Assembly (NCBI GenBank): GCA_963843835.1
Contig: CAWJMD010000004.1
Location: 248,001 to 312,000 of the forward strand
Direction of reading: 5' to 3'
DNA: 64,000 nucleotides
Source of the DNA: CAWJMD01 sp963843835
GTDB lineage: Bacteria; Actinomycetota; Actinomycetes; Actinomycetales; CAWJMD01
Each line of letters begins with the position of its first letter. The first letter of the stretch is position 1. The notes beneath the pieces are model-generated. The model ran no database searches. It was given only the letters and a program-made list of their open reading frames with translations, and was not told where the DNA came from. The translations under genes and the position numbers were made by a program. Shown piece after piece: positions 56,343-64,000 of this stretch.

Positions 56343-57311
56343 TCACGACTGCCAGGCCGCCTGACGGCGGCGCTCGCGGCGGGCCGCCAGCAACGCCGGC
56401 ACCGCCACGGCGGCCCGACGCCGGTTGGGCACGGTGACGCGGCGCGTCAGCACCGGGTAGCCCTCCTGCTCCACCCGTCGCAGGATGTCGCGGTAGAGGG
56501 TGAAGGCCGCCCGGATCGCCGGACGGGCCACCGGGTCGAGCCGTTCGACGCCGGGTGAGGCCTCGACGTAGAGCCGGCGGCACCGCTCCGCCTCGAAGGC
56601 CAGCAGCGAGCGCACCGGGTCGGTCACCGCCGCCCCCTCGCGCACCGCGCGCAGCGCGTCTCGGGTGACGCCGTGCGCGTCGAGGTCCTCCTGGGGGAGG
56701 TAGACACGACCGCGGTCGAGGTCCTCGCCCACGTCACGGACGAAGTTCGTCAGCTGGAACGCCTCCCCGAGGCGCCGGGCGGCCTCCTCCAGGTCGCCGC
56801 GCCGGGCCGCGGGCGCCGTGCTCAGCAGCGGGAGCATCCAGAGGCCCACCACCTCGGCGGAGCCGTACATGTACGTCTGCAGGTCGGCGTAGGTGGCGTA
56901 GCCGGTGACGCTGAGGTCCATCGCCATCGAGTCGAGGAACGCCTCGACGGTGGCGTGCGGGATCTGCCAACGGTCGCAGGTCGCGATGAGCGCCCGCGTC
57001 ACGCTGTCGTGCCCCGTCCCCGAGGTGAGCGCGGTGCGCACCTGGTCGGACCACTCCAGCAGGACCCTCGGGTCCGGGTCCACCTCCCCGTCGACGAGCT
57101 CGTCGGCGGCGCGGGCGAAGCCGTAGAGCGCCCACACCCAGGGCCGGCGCCCGGGCGGCAGCAGGCTCGTGGCGAGGTAGTACGTCCGGCCGTGGGCCGC
57201 GTGCAGGAGCCGGCACGTCTCGAGGTCGGCGCGCAACTCGGCGTCGGTCACGCCGGCGGCGTCGAGCGCGCGACCCGTCCGCCGCCCGATCGTCGGCTCG
57301 GCGGGGGTCAC
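56343..57311 (-). CDS. crtB: Phytoene synthase
   Basis: CrtB joins two geranylgeranyl diphosphates to phytoene (or shorter chains in related enzymes). The 322-residue protein has the trans-isoprenyl synthase Asp motifs: YGFARAADELVDGE (DELVD) and FQLTNFVRDVGEDLDRGRVYLPQEDL (DVGED). RTYYLATSLLPPGRRPWVWALYGFAR and DLQTYMYGSAEVVGLWMLP are also conserved. GTG 57311 overlaps the crtI stop by 4 bases (GTGA), favouring it over an upstream in-frame GTG at 57317. Last gene of the crtE-crtI-crtB operon. Confidence 0.93.
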   Translation of the reverse strand: MTPAEPTIGRRTGRALDAAGVTDAELRADLETCRLLHAAHGRTYYLATSLLPPGRRPWVWALYGFARAADELVDGEVDPDPRVLLEWSDQVRTALTSGTGHDSVTRALIATCDRWQIPHATVEAFLDSMAMDLSVTGYATYADLQTYMYGSAEVVGLWMLPLLSTAPAARRGDLEEAARRLGEAFQLTNFVRDVGEDLDRGRVYLPQEDLDAHGVTRDALRAVREGAAVTDPVRSLLAFEAERCRRLYVEASPGVERLDPVARPAIRAAFTLYRDILRRVEQEGYPVLTRRVTVPNRRRAAVAVPALLAARRERRRQAAWQS

Positions 57312-58855
57312 GGCCACGCCCTGGACCGGTAGGCCGGGTCCGGACCCGTCACCTGCTCGGCGGCGAGCCGACCCGAGATCAGCACCATCGGGACGCCGAC
57401 GCCCGGCGTGGTCCCCGACCCGGCGAAGGCGACGTTGCTGCCCCACGTGTTCCGTGGCCGGAAGGGGCCGGTCTGCCCGAACGTGTGGGCCAGCGCGAAG
57501 GGCGTCCCCTGCTCCATGCCACGCGCCTTCCAGTCGGGGGGCGTGGTCACCAACTCGGTGTCCAGCTTGTCCTCGAAGCCGGGGTATCCGCGGTCCGCGA
57601 GGACGCCCAGGACGTGCTCGCGGTACCGGGGCGCCGTGGCCTCCCAGTCGATGCCGCGTCCCGCGCCGAGGTGCGGCGTCGGGGCCAGCACCGAGTACAC
57701 GTGGTGGCCCGGCGGTGCGAGCCCGGGGTCCCCGACGGTCGGCTGGGTCAGCAGCAGGCTCGGGTCGCTCATCAGCCGACCGGTCGTCAGCTCGGTGAAG
57801 GTCTGCTCCCACGCCTGGCCGAACAGGATCGTGTGGTGCGCCGGCGCCCCGGGCTCCGGGTGCTGCACCGACGAGCCGCCGGTCAGGAGCCAGCACGAGG
57901 GGCTGTAGGTCAGTCGCCGGGTCAGGGGGTCCCCGAGCAGGTCACGCCGGGCGACCGGCAGGTCGGGGGTGAGGACGAGCGCGTCGCACGCCACCCGCTC
58001 CCCGCCGACGAGCACGACCGCCGATGCCCGGCCGCCGGAGTGCTCGATGCGCTCGACCTCGGTCGAGTACCGGACGTCCACCCCGTGCTTGCTCGCGGCG
58101 GCGGCCATCGCTGTCGGGAGGGCGTGCATGCCGCCCCGCGGGAACCACACCCCGGCCACGGAGTCCATGTACGCGATGACCGCGTAGATGGCGAGCGCCT
58201 GCGCCGGCGCCACACCCGCGTACAGCGACTGGAACGAGAAGATGCGCTGGGTGCGGTCGTCGCGCAGGAACCGCGCCACGGTGGGGGCGAGCCGGCGCAT
58301 GCCTCCCGCTGCGACCAGGCGGGCCAGCGAACCCGTCAGCAGGTCGGTGGGGCGGTCGAGGTTGCGGTCGATGAAGTCGCGCATCTCGTAGCGGTACAGG
58401 CGAGTGACGAAGTCGACGTAACGCTCGTACCCCGCGGCCTCCTCCGGCCCGCAGAGCGCCTCGATGTGCGCCGCCATCTGCTGGCGGTCGCTGACCACGT
58501 CGAGGTGGCTGCCGTCGGCGTACCGCGCCCGGTAGAGCGGACTCACCGGTTCGAGCGTGAGCCAGTCGGCCATCGACTCGCCGAGCGCGTCGAAGCAGTC
58601 CTCGATCAGGTCCGGCATGGTCAGCACCGAGGGACCGGTGTCGAAGCGGTAGGTGCCCGCGGCGGTCGTGACCGTCGCCAGCCCCGCCCGCCCGCCCGGC
58701 ACCGGCTCGCGCTCCAGCAGGGTGACGCGCCGTCCGGCGCCTGCGAGCCGCATCGCCGCGCTCAGGCCGGCCAGACCGGCACCCACCACGACCACGTGCT
58801 CGGCACCGGGCATTCCCGCGGCGCCGCGGCGCCTCAGACCGCTGAGACCGGTCAT
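57308..58855 (-). CDS. crtI: Phytoene desaturase CrtI
   Basis: CrtI introduces double bands into phytoene to give lycopene-type products. The 515-residue flavoprotein opens with HVVVVGAGLAGLSAAMRLAGAGRRVTLLEREPVPGGRAG, the dinucleotide site with the GGRAG motif. It continues with FDTGPSVLTMPDLIEDCF, AVIAYMDSVAGVWFPRGGMHALPTAMA and ends with the FAD-contact region GSNVAFAGSGTTPGVGVPMVLISGRLAAEQV, characteristic of CrtI. ATG 58855 overlaps the crtE stop by 4 bases (ATGA). The desaturation number cannot be read from sequence. Confidence 0.93.
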   Translation of the reverse strand: MTGLSGLRRRGAAGMPGAEHVVVVGAGLAGLSAAMRLAGAGRRVTLLEREPVPGGRAGLATVTTAAGTYRFDTGPSVLTMPDLIEDCFDALGESMADWLTLEPVSPLYRARYADGSHLDVVSDRQQMAAHIEALCGPEEAAGYERYVDFVTRLYRYEMRDFIDRNLDRPTDLLTGSLARLVAAGGMRRLAPTVARFLRDDRTQRIFSFQSLYAGVAPAQALAIYAVIAYMDSVAGVWFPRGGMHALPTAMAAAASKHGVDVRYSTEVERIEHSGGRASAVVLVGGERVACDALVLTPDLPVARRDLLGDPLTRRLTYSPSCWLLTGGSSVQHPEPGAPAHHTILFGQAWEQTFTELTTGRLMSDPSLLLTQPTVGDPGLAPPGHHVYSVLAPTPHLGAGRGIDWEATAPRYREHVLGVLADRGYPGFEDKLDTELVTTPPDWKARGMEQGTPFALAHTFGQTGPFRPRNTWGSNVAFAGSGTTPGVGVPMVLISGRLAAEQVTGPDPAYRSRAWP

Positions 58856-59934
58856 GCCTGACGCCGTGTGGCGGAGTCGACGAGGGCGGCGAGCACCCCT
58901 TCGGCCGGTGGCTTGACGCCCGAGCGGTCCAAGGCCGCGTGCGCCTGCCCGACCAGCCCGGTCACCATCGCCTCGACCTCCTCGAGCGCCCCGGTGGCGA
59001 CCATGATCTCGCGCACGCGGTCCACGTCCGCCGCGTCGAGGTCGGGCGACCCGACCAGGGCGTCGAGGTCACGACGCTGGTGCTCGTCCGCGCGCTGGTG
59101 GGTGAGGGCGAGCAGCACGGTTCGCTTGCCCTCGCGCAGGTCGTCCACGCAGGGCTTGCCCGTCAGGGCTGGGTCGCCGAACACGCCGAGGACGTCGTCC
59201 CGCAGCTGGAACGCCTCGCCGACCGGCACGGCGTACCGGCTGTATCCGGCCAGGAGGTCCGGCGACGCGCCGGCGAGGTGACCGCCGAGCAGCATCGGGT
59301 GCTCGACGGTGTACCGCACCGTCTTGAAGCGGATGACCTGGCGCGCCCTCTGCACGGCGTCGTCACCCATCGGGCGGGCCTGCGTCAACACGTCGAGGTA
59401 CTGGCCGGCCATCAGCTGGGTCGCCATCTGGTCGTAGACCGCGCGCCCGGCCTCCCTCCGCTCGTGCGGCAGGTCCGCGGTCGCCTGGGCCAGCATCTCG
59501 GCGCTCCAGGTGAGGCAGAGGTCGCCGGCGAGCACGGCCGCGGCCATCCCGAACCGCTCGGGGTCGCCGTCCCAGCCCTCCGCCTCGTGCAGTCCCGCGA
59601 AGCGGACGTGGGCGGACGGGTTGCCGCGACGGGTGTCGGACGCGTCGATGAGGTCGTCGTGCACCAGGGCCGCCGCGTGGAAGAACTCGAGGGCGGCCGC
59701 CGCGCGCACGGCCTGGTCGTCGTCCTCGCCGCCGGCACCCCGCCAGCCCCAGTAGCAGAAGGCCGGTCGCAGGCGCTTGCCACCGGCGATCAGCTCGACC
59801 ACCGCCTCGGCCAGCAGGACGCTGCTCGCGTCGACCTCACTGAGCACGGCGGCGTGCCTGCCCATCGCCTCGTCGAGCGCCGCCTGGACCCGTCCGCGCA
59901 GGTTCTCGGCGTCGAGCGGGGACGCGGGGTGCAT
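58852..59934 (-). CDS. crtE: Geranylgeranyl diphosphate synthase CrtE
   Basis: CrtE extends isoprenyl diphosphates to C20. The 360-residue polyprenyl synthase has GGKRLRPAFCYWG, the first Asp-rich motif in FHAAALVHDDLIDASDTRRG (Asp93, Asp94, Asp97), FKTVRYTVEHPMLLGG, and the second motif EAFQLRDDVLGVFGD, then GKPCVDDLREGKRTVL. ATG 59934 is preceded by TGGAGGCACG. It is the first gene of the operon and faces metF. In mycobacteria the prenyl synthase idsA2 (Rv2173) occupies the matching place near Rv2172c and Rv2175c. Confidence 0.93.
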   Translation of the reverse strand: MHPASPLDAENLRGRVQAALDEAMGRHAAVLSEVDASSVLLAEAVVELIAGGKRLRPAFCYWGWRGAGGEDDDQAVRAAAALEFFHAAALVHDDLIDASDTRRGNPSAHVRFAGLHEAEGWDGDPERFGMAAAVLAGDLCLTWSAEMLAQATADLPHERREAGRAVYDQMATQLMAGQYLDVLTQARPMGDDAVQRARQVIRFKTVRYTVEHPMLLGGHLAGASPDLLAGYSRYAVPVGEAFQLRDDVLGVFGDPALTGKPCVDDLREGKRTVLLALTHQRADEHQRRDLDALVGSPDLDAADVDRVREIMVATGALEEVEAMVTGLVGQAHAALDRSGVKPPAEGVLAALVDSATRRQA

Positions 59935-59962
59935 CGTGCCTCCAGGTCGTGGACGGGTCGTA

Positions 59963-59983
59963 CCTCGGCATTCGGTGCCGAGG
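59963..59983. promoter_or_regulatory. Palindrome in the crtE/metF intergenic region
   Basis: A perfect dyad, CCTCGGCA-TTCGG-TGCCGAGG, with 8-bp arms and a 5-nt centre sits 29 nt before the crtE ATG on one side and 74 nt before metF on the other. As DNA it is a candidate operator; as RNA it would be a hairpin in the crtE leader. Confidence 0.5.
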
Positions 59984-60045
59984 CCACGTCCGGATGCACC
60001 ATTGTCCAGTGCGCGGTTGCCCCTCCGCACGCCGGAGTGCCCACC

Positions 60046-60051
60046 TACTCT
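60046..60051 (+). promoter_or_regulatory. Leaderless -10 box of metF
   Basis: TACTCT ends 6 nt before ATG 60058, with no ribosome-binding site. Confidence 0.5.
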
Positions 60052-60057
60052 GGGCGC

Positions 60058-61008
60058 ATGGCCCTCGGACTGCCCTCGCACCTGAACGGGACCTCCGGCG
60101 CGCCCCGGACGGTGAGCGACCTCATCGCGCGCGGTGAGCGGTCGTACTCCTTCGAGTTCTCGCCCCCGCGTGACGCGGAGGCCGAGCAGCAGCTGTGGGC
60201 GGCCATCCGCCGACTCGAGGGGCTGGCGCCCACGTTCGTGTCCGTCACCTACGGCGCGGGCGGGTCCACGCGCGACCGCACCGTGCGCATCACCCGCCGC
60301 ATCGCCGAGGAGACCACCCTCACCCCGGTGGCCCACCTGACGTGCGTGGCCGCGTCCCGGGACGAGCTGCGCCAGGTGGTCGGCGCGTACGCCGACGGCG
60401 GGGTCCGCAACGTCCTTGCCCTCCGGGGCGACCCCCCGGGCAACCCGGGCGGGACCTTCGTGCCCCACCCGGGCGGACTCGACCGGGCCGACCAGCTCGT
60501 CTCGATGATCCGCGGTCTGGGCGAGTTCTGCATCGGCGTCGCGGCGTTCCCGGAGAAGCACCCCGAGTCGCCGGATCTTGCGCACGACGCGCGGGTCCTG
60601 GTCGAGAAGGCGCGGGCCGGGGCCGAGTTCGCGGTGACCCAGTTCTTCTTCGACGCCGACGACTACTTCCGCCTCCGGGACATGGTCGTCGCCCTCGGGT
60701 GCGACATGCCGATCCTGCCGGGCCTGATGCCGGTGACGAACCTCGGCCAGATCGATCGCTTCCGCCAGCTCAACGGTCAGGGGCTCCCGGATGACCTCGC
60801 CGAGCGGCTGCGGTCGGCCACCGACGCGGACGAGGTCCGCCGGATCGGGATGGCGTCCACGACCGCCCTGGCCGCCCGGCTCCTCGACGAGGGCGCGCCG
60901 GGCCTGCACTTCTACACGCTGAACCGCTCGACGGCCACGCTGGAGATCTACCGGACGCTGGGGCTGGACGCCGACCGACGCGCCGTCGTGGCCCCGGCCC
61001 GCCCGTGA
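60058..61008 (+). CDS. metF: Methylenetetrahydrofolate reductase
   Basis: This enzyme reduces 5,10-methylene- to 5-methyl-tetrahydrofolate for methionine synthesis. The 316-residue protein has the TIM-barrel pattern SYSFEFSPPRDAEAE, FVSVTYGAGGSTRDRT, PVAHLTCVAASRDEL, NVLALRGDPP, IGVAAFPEKHPES, AEFAVTQFFFDADDYFRLRD and PILPGLMPVTNL. Its place beside the prenyl synthase matches Rv2172c. Homologues of this branch in mycobacteria have been reported as flavin-independent; whether this one binds FAD is not decided by sequence alone. The stop overlaps the next gene by 4 bases. Confidence 0.93.
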   Translation: MALGLPSHLNGTSGAPRTVSDLIARGERSYSFEFSPPRDAEAEQQLWAAIRRLEGLAPTFVSVTYGAGGSTRDRTVRITRRIAEETTLTPVAHLTCVAASRDELRQVVGAYADGGVRNVLALRGDPPGNPGGTFVPHPGGLDRADQLVSMIRGLGEFCIGVAAFPEKHPESPDLAHDARVLVEKARAGAEFAVTQFFFDADDYFRLRDMVVALGCDMPILPGLMPVTNLGQIDRFRQLNGQGLPDDLAERLRSATDADEVRRIGMASTTALAARLLDEGAPGLHFYTLNRSTATLEIYRTLGLDADRRAVVAPARP

Positions 61009-61658
61009 GCGCTGTGTCACCGGTGGTCCGCGTGGTCACCGTGACGGGCACCGGGTCGGCGGCCGCGGAGGCCGACGTGGTGAGGCTGCACGTGGCGGCC
61101 CACGCCGTGCGTCCGACGGCGGCCGACGCGGTCGCGGCTACCGACGACTGCGTGCGCCGCGTGCGGGACGCGCTCGCCGGCTCCCCGGGAAGAACAGTGG
61201 CGGACAGCGTTGACCTCTCCCTGACGACGGACGAGACCTGGGAGGTCGATCCGCGCACGGGACGCAACACCCAGCGCCGCAACGGATTCCGCGCTGGTCA
61301 CGGTCTGCTCGTCCGTGTGGGGTCGCGGGACGCCCTCGGCCAGGTGCTGTCCACGGTGCTGGAGGCGGGCGGTGACGACCTGGCCGTCCAGCACGTGGAG
61401 TTCGCCGTCGCCGACACCCCCGCCCTGAGGGACCGTGCCCGCCAGCAGGCGTGGCACGACGCTCGGCACCGGGCCGCGTCCCATGCCGCCGAGGTCGGTG
61501 GCAGCCTCGGCCGCGTGCTCGAGGTGACCGAGGACCTCCCGGCCGGTCCTCGCCCGATGGGCGCTGTCCGGGCGATGTCGGCCGAGCCCGGGTCCACGCT
61601 CGAGCCAGGCTCCGTGGAGGTCGGCGTCGCCGTCACCGTCCGGTGGGAGCTGCTCTGA
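61005..61658 (+). CDS. SIMPL-domain (DUF541) protein
   Basis: The 217-residue protein has the SIMPL fold: VVTVTGTGSAAAEADVVRLHVAAHAVRPTAADAV at the start, VDLSLTTDETWEVDPRTGRNTQRRNGFRAGHGLLVRVGSRDALGQVLSTVLEAG in the middle, and the end EPGSVEVGVAVTVRWEL. SIMPL proteins are often periplasmic, but this one has no obvious signal peptide or membrane anchor. The function is unknown. GTG 61005 overlaps metF (GTGA). The CDP-alcohol transferase gene begins inside its last codons. Confidence 0.85.
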   Translation: MSAVSPVVRVVTVTGTGSAAAEADVVRLHVAAHAVRPTAADAVAATDDCVRRVRDALAGSPGRTVADSVDLSLTTDETWEVDPRTGRNTQRRNGFRAGHGLLVRVGSRDALGQVLSTVLEAGGDDLAVQHVEFAVADTPALRDRARQQAWHDARHRAASHAAEVGGSLGRVLEVTEDLPAGPRPMGAVRAMSAEPGSTLEPGSVEVGVAVTVRWELL

Positions 61659-62326
61659 CGCCGCCGCCCGACCGACGTCGCCGACTGGACGAGTGGTCAC
61701 GCCTGCACCCCGGGATCGACCCGGACCGCGGGATGGTGGGTGGCTGGCTCCGCCTGGTCGACGTGCTCGCGCGCCCCCTCGCGGCCGTTCGCGTCCCGCC
61801 CGACGTGGTCACCCTGGCCGGGCTCCTCGCCGCGGCGGCGGCCACCGTGGCCGCGGCCGGCGACGGCCCGCGGCGCGGCGTGGCGGTCGCCGCGCTCGTC
61901 GGCCTGTCGGCCCTGCTGGACGGGCTCGACGGCGCCGTCGCGGTGCGGACCGGCCGGGTCACGGCCCGCGGTGCACGGCTCGACGAGGCGTCAGACCGTC
62001 TCGGGGAGGCGTGCTTCGGTGCTGCCCTCTGGCTGCTGGGTGCTCCGTGGTGGCTGGCCGTCTCGGGTGTGGCGGCCGGATGGCTGGTCGAGGCGGTGCG
62101 CCACGGCGCCAGGCGCGCCGGTCGTACCGACGTGGTCGTGGTGACGGTGGGCGAGAGGCCGACCCGCGTGGCTGTGACCGCCATGTTCGCCCTGGCGACG
62201 GCGGCGCTCGCGGGCTCGCGGGGCCGGCTGGACCCGGCGCTCTGGGCCGCCGCGGGCGCCGCCGTGCTCCTGGTCGCCGGCCTCGTGGCCGTCGGCCAGC
62301 TGCTCGTCGCCCGGCGTCGGGGCTAG
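61643..62326 (+). CDS. CDP-alcohol phosphatidyltransferase-like membrane protein, degenerate motif
   Basis: The 227-residue protein has six or so hydrophobic segments and a CDP-alcohol phosphotransferase active-site pattern after LSALLDGLDGAVAVRTG. The spacing DGxx(A)(V)x8Gx3Dx3D is kept, with the terminal ARLDEASDRLGE, but the conserved Arg of the DGxxAR step is Val (DGAVAV). If active it would transfer a phospho-alcohol, for example in phospholipid or phosphoglycan synthesis. GTG 61643 lies inside the SIMPL gene; CTG 61655 is a possible alternative. It ends 4 nt before the convergent desaturase gene. Confidence 0.78.
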   Translation: MGAALTPPPDRRRRLDEWSRLHPGIDPDRGMVGGWLRLVDVLARPLAAVRVPPDVVTLAGLLAAAAATVAAAGDGPRRGVAVAALVGLSALLDGLDGAVAVRTGRVTARGARLDEASDRLGEACFGAALWLLGAPWWLAVSGVAAGWLVEAVRHGARRAGRTDVVVVTVGERPTRVAVTAMFALATAALAGSRGRLDPALWAAAGAAVLLVAGLVAVGQLLVARRRG

Positions 62327-62330
62327 CAGG

Positions 62331-63866
62331 TCAGGCGGGCCCGACGAGTCCTGCGACGATCTCGGCGGAGATCCCCACCAGCGGGATGCCGCCGCCCGGG
62401 TGGGTCGACCCGCCAACGAGGTAGAGCCCCTGCAGGGGCGAGGCGTTCGTCGGCCGCTGGAACGACCCGCGGACGCCGTGCCCGGCCAGCCCGTAGAGGG
62501 CGCCGCCGGGGCTCCCGGTCCGGCGCTCGAGGTCGGCCGGTGTGAGGTGGTCCCGCACCCGGATGCGCGCCCCCAGGTCGAGACCCCGGGAGGCCAGCAG
62601 CGACAGCACGTGGTCGCCGTAGGCGGCGGCCACGCCCGTCGCGTCCCAGTCGACCCCGAACCGCAGGTCGTCCGGACGGTGACGCGGCGCGTTGACGAGG
62701 ACGAACACCGCCTCGCTGTCGTCGTCCGGCCGGGTGCTCGGGTCGTCCGGTGCGCTGAGGTAGATCGTCGGGTCGTCCACCGGCCGAGGTCGTCCCTGAT
62801 GGACCCCGGTGCCGAACACGGCGTCGAACTCGTCGTCGTAGTTCCCGCCGAACATCACCGTGTGGTGACCGAGACCGGTGGCGCCCGTGCGGCCCTCGAG
62901 GCCGAGCAGGAGGACGAAGCCGGAGAAGGACGCGTCGGCCCGGGGGTCGGTGAGCGCCCGGCGCCGTCGTCCGTCGAGGACGGCCGCGCCCGCCAGCAGG
63001 TCCCGGTAGAGGTGGGTGGCATCGGCCGCGCACACCACGACGTCAGCGGGCAGCACCTGGCCGTCGGCGAGCTCCACGCCGGTCGCGCGGTTCCCGTCGG
63101 TCAGCACCTGCGTCACGGCCGTCCCGGTGCGGATCTCGGCCCCGAGCCGCTCGGCCCGCGCGGCGACCGCGGTGACCAGCTCGTACAGGCCGCCGCGGAT
63201 GGTCCAGGCCCCGAAGGCCTGCTCGACGTACGGGATGGACGCCAGGGCGGCCGGCGCCCGACGCGGGTCGGACCCGGAGTAGGTCGCGTAGCGGTCGAGG
63301 AGGGTCCGCAGGTGGGGGTGCTCCAGCTCGGCCCGCCCGAGCCGGCGCAGCGTGGTCAGGGGCGCGATCGTCCGCATCCCCCCCACGCCGGCACGGCGTG
63401 CCAGACCGAGGGCGGCACGCGGCCCGGTGAGGGGCCGCGTCAGGAAGGGATCGCGGGTCGCGTCCCAGATCTCGCCACCGCGCCGCAGCAGGCCCAGCCA
63501 CTGGGCACCGGCTCCGGGACCGAGGACCGCGTCGAGCTCCGAGCGGATGGCCGGCCGGGAGGCGTTCGGCATGCTCAGCACGGTGCCGTCCGCGAACCGA
63601 TAGCGGCACACGGGGTCGACGGGCAGCAGGTCGACCGCGTCCTCGAGGGGGGTGCCGGTCGTCGCGAACAGGTCGCGGTACACCGCCGGCAGCGTGAGCA
63701 GGCTCGGGCCGGTGTCGATCGTGAAGCCGTCGCGGCTCCAGCGCCCCGCCTTGCCGCCGACGGTGTCGGCCTGCTCGTAGACGACGACGTCGTGCCGGGC
63801 GGCTGCCAGCCGCACCGCGGCGCTGAGCCCGCCGAGCCCCGCCCCCACGACCACGACGCGCGCCAC
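62331..63866 (-). CDS. Second CrtI-family carotenoid desaturase/oxygenase
   Basis: The 511-residue flavoprotein opens VARVVVVGAGLGGLSAAVRLAAARHDVVVYEQADTVGGKAG and has FTIDTGPSLLTLPAVYRDLFA, PYVEQAFGAWTIRGGLYELVTAVAARAE and a C-terminal GLYLVGGSTHPGGGIPLVGISAEIVAGL FAD site. It is clearly related to crtI but differs in detail, as do CrtD, CrtO and CrtN-type enzymes. A later desaturation or oxygenation of the carotenoid is the best guess. GTG 63866 is preferred: TAGGCT (63878-63873 on this strand) ends 6 nt before it. It follows the tail of a probable glycosyltransferase on the same strand. Confidence 0.87.
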   Translation of the reverse strand: MARVVVVGAGLGGLSAAVRLAAARHDVVVYEQADTVGGKAGRWSRDGFTIDTGPSLLTLPAVYRDLFATTGTPLEDAVDLLPVDPVCRYRFADGTVLSMPNASRPAIRSELDAVLGPGAGAQWLGLLRRGGEIWDATRDPFLTRPLTGPRAALGLARRAGVGGMRTIAPLTTLRRLGRAELEHPHLRTLLDRYATYSGSDPRRAPAALASIPYVEQAFGAWTIRGGLYELVTAVAARAERLGAEIRTGTAVTQVLTDGNRATGVELADGQVLPADVVVCAADATHLYRDLLAGAAVLDGRRRRALTDPRADASFSGFVLLLGLEGRTGATGLGHHTVMFGGNYDDEFDAVFGTGVHQGRPRPVDDPTIYLSAPDDPSTRPDDDSEAVFVLVNAPRHRPDDLRFGVDWDATGVAAAYGDHVLSLLASRGLDLGARIRVRDHLTPADLERRTGSPGGALYGLAGHGVRGSFQRPTNASPLQGLYLVGGSTHPGGGIPLVGISAEIVAGLVGPA

Positions 63867-63872
63867 CCGCAC

Positions 63873-63878
63873 AGCCTA
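63873..63878 (-). promoter_or_regulatory. Leaderless -10 box of the second desaturase
   Basis: TAGGCT on the minus strand ends 6 nt before GTG 63866. Confidence 0.5.
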
Positions 63879-63892
63879 GGTGCGGCGGGATG

Positions 63893-64000
63893 TCAGGGCA
63901 GCGTGCGGCCCTTCCAGGTGAGCGTCCCTCTCCGGTGCCCTCGCCACGACCGCGCGCCCAGCCAGATCAGCACGGCGACCGACGCCGGGTGCGCCGCGGC
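63893..64000 (-). CDS. C-terminal tail of a probable membrane glycosyltransferase (cut by window edge)
   Basis: Only the last 35 residues are present, ending LTWKGRTLP before a TGA at 63893-63895. The hydrophobic segment SVAVLIWLGARSW followed by a basic stretch and a WKGR-type end is typical of family 2 glycosyltransferases of the CrtQ/HpnB kind. In this position it would add sugar to a carotenoid, but the identification rests on a short tail. Its stop is 27 nt before the desaturase start on the same strand. Confidence 0.45.
   Translation of the reverse strand, partial: AAAHPASVAVLIWLGARSWRGHRRGTLTWKGRTLP

Overview
The window is very GC-rich (roughly 70%), densely packed and almost entirely housekeeping DNA from a high-GC Gram-positive bacterium (Actinomycetota). 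Gene order and content fit the Propionibacteriales/Nocardioidaceae (Aeromicrobium or Nocardioides-like); the genus is inference. Support includes the dxr-rip1-ispG-GNAT block, the rimP-nusA-ylxR-infB block beside a DUF4439 lipoprotein, class II DAHP synthase, flavin-dependent thymidylate synthase ThyX, a PknL-type kinase with an Rv2175c-like protein, many GTG starts, 4-bp gene overlaps and many leaderless-type promoters. No tRNA, rRNA, CRISPR array, transposase or prophage gene was found.

Layout. 1-1235 (minus): a Rossmann-fold protein cut by the window edge, and panD. 1460-6144: isoprenoid genes dxr and ispG with the site-2 protease between them, then a GNAT. 6182-7356: a DUF559-type gene flanked by a 17-bp inverted repeat. 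7439-10856: proS, a HAD protein and a TauE-like exporter. 10865-18952: DUF4439 lipoprotein (minus), then rimP, nusA, ylxR, infB, DUF503, rbfA and truB. 19061-26129: snapalysin-like secreted protease, ribF, a membrane protein, rpsO, pnp and an M16 peptidase. 26126-27727 (minus): an EAL-PAS signalling protein. 27985-32883: FMN riboswitch and ribD-ribE-ribBA-ribH plus a FAD oxidoreductase. 33292-36332: a 2-oxoadipate (HglS-like) enzyme and an ALDH7-like dehydrogenase, suggesting lysine/pipecolate catabolism. 36355-43856: dapB, a small membrane protein, an acyltransferase-like protein, azlCD, GNAT, HAD, zinc ribbon, thyX and glpK. 43989-46002: a YtrA-type regulator with its ABC exporter. 46146-50318: a frameshifted phosphofructokinase, DAHP synthase, threonine aldolase and a molybdopterin protein. 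50439-55906: secreted peptide, DMT exporter, PASTA kinase, LysM-transglycosylase and the Rv2175c-like protein. 56343-64000: crtB-crtI-crtE, metF, a SIMPL protein, a CDP-alcohol transferase, a second carotenoid desaturase and the tail of a probable glycosyltransferase.

How it fits together. The MEP enzymes Dxr and IspG make the C5 units that CrtE, CrtB and CrtI turn into carotenoids; the second desaturase and the putative glycosyltransferase at the right edge would modify the product. Riboflavin made by the riboswitch-controlled operon feeds RibF (FMN/FAD), ThyX, CrtI and the operon's own FAD oxidoreductase.

Points worth a second look: two apparent single-base frameshifts (phosphofructokinase, DUF4439 signal peptide), a mutually exclusive hairpin pair over the infB ribosome-binding site, an inverted-repeat-flanked DUF559 gene with a third repeat copy 35 kb away, an EAL domain placed before PAS domains, and palindromes in the crtE/metF and LysM/Rv2175c intergenic regions. 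No clearly new multi-gene system was seen.
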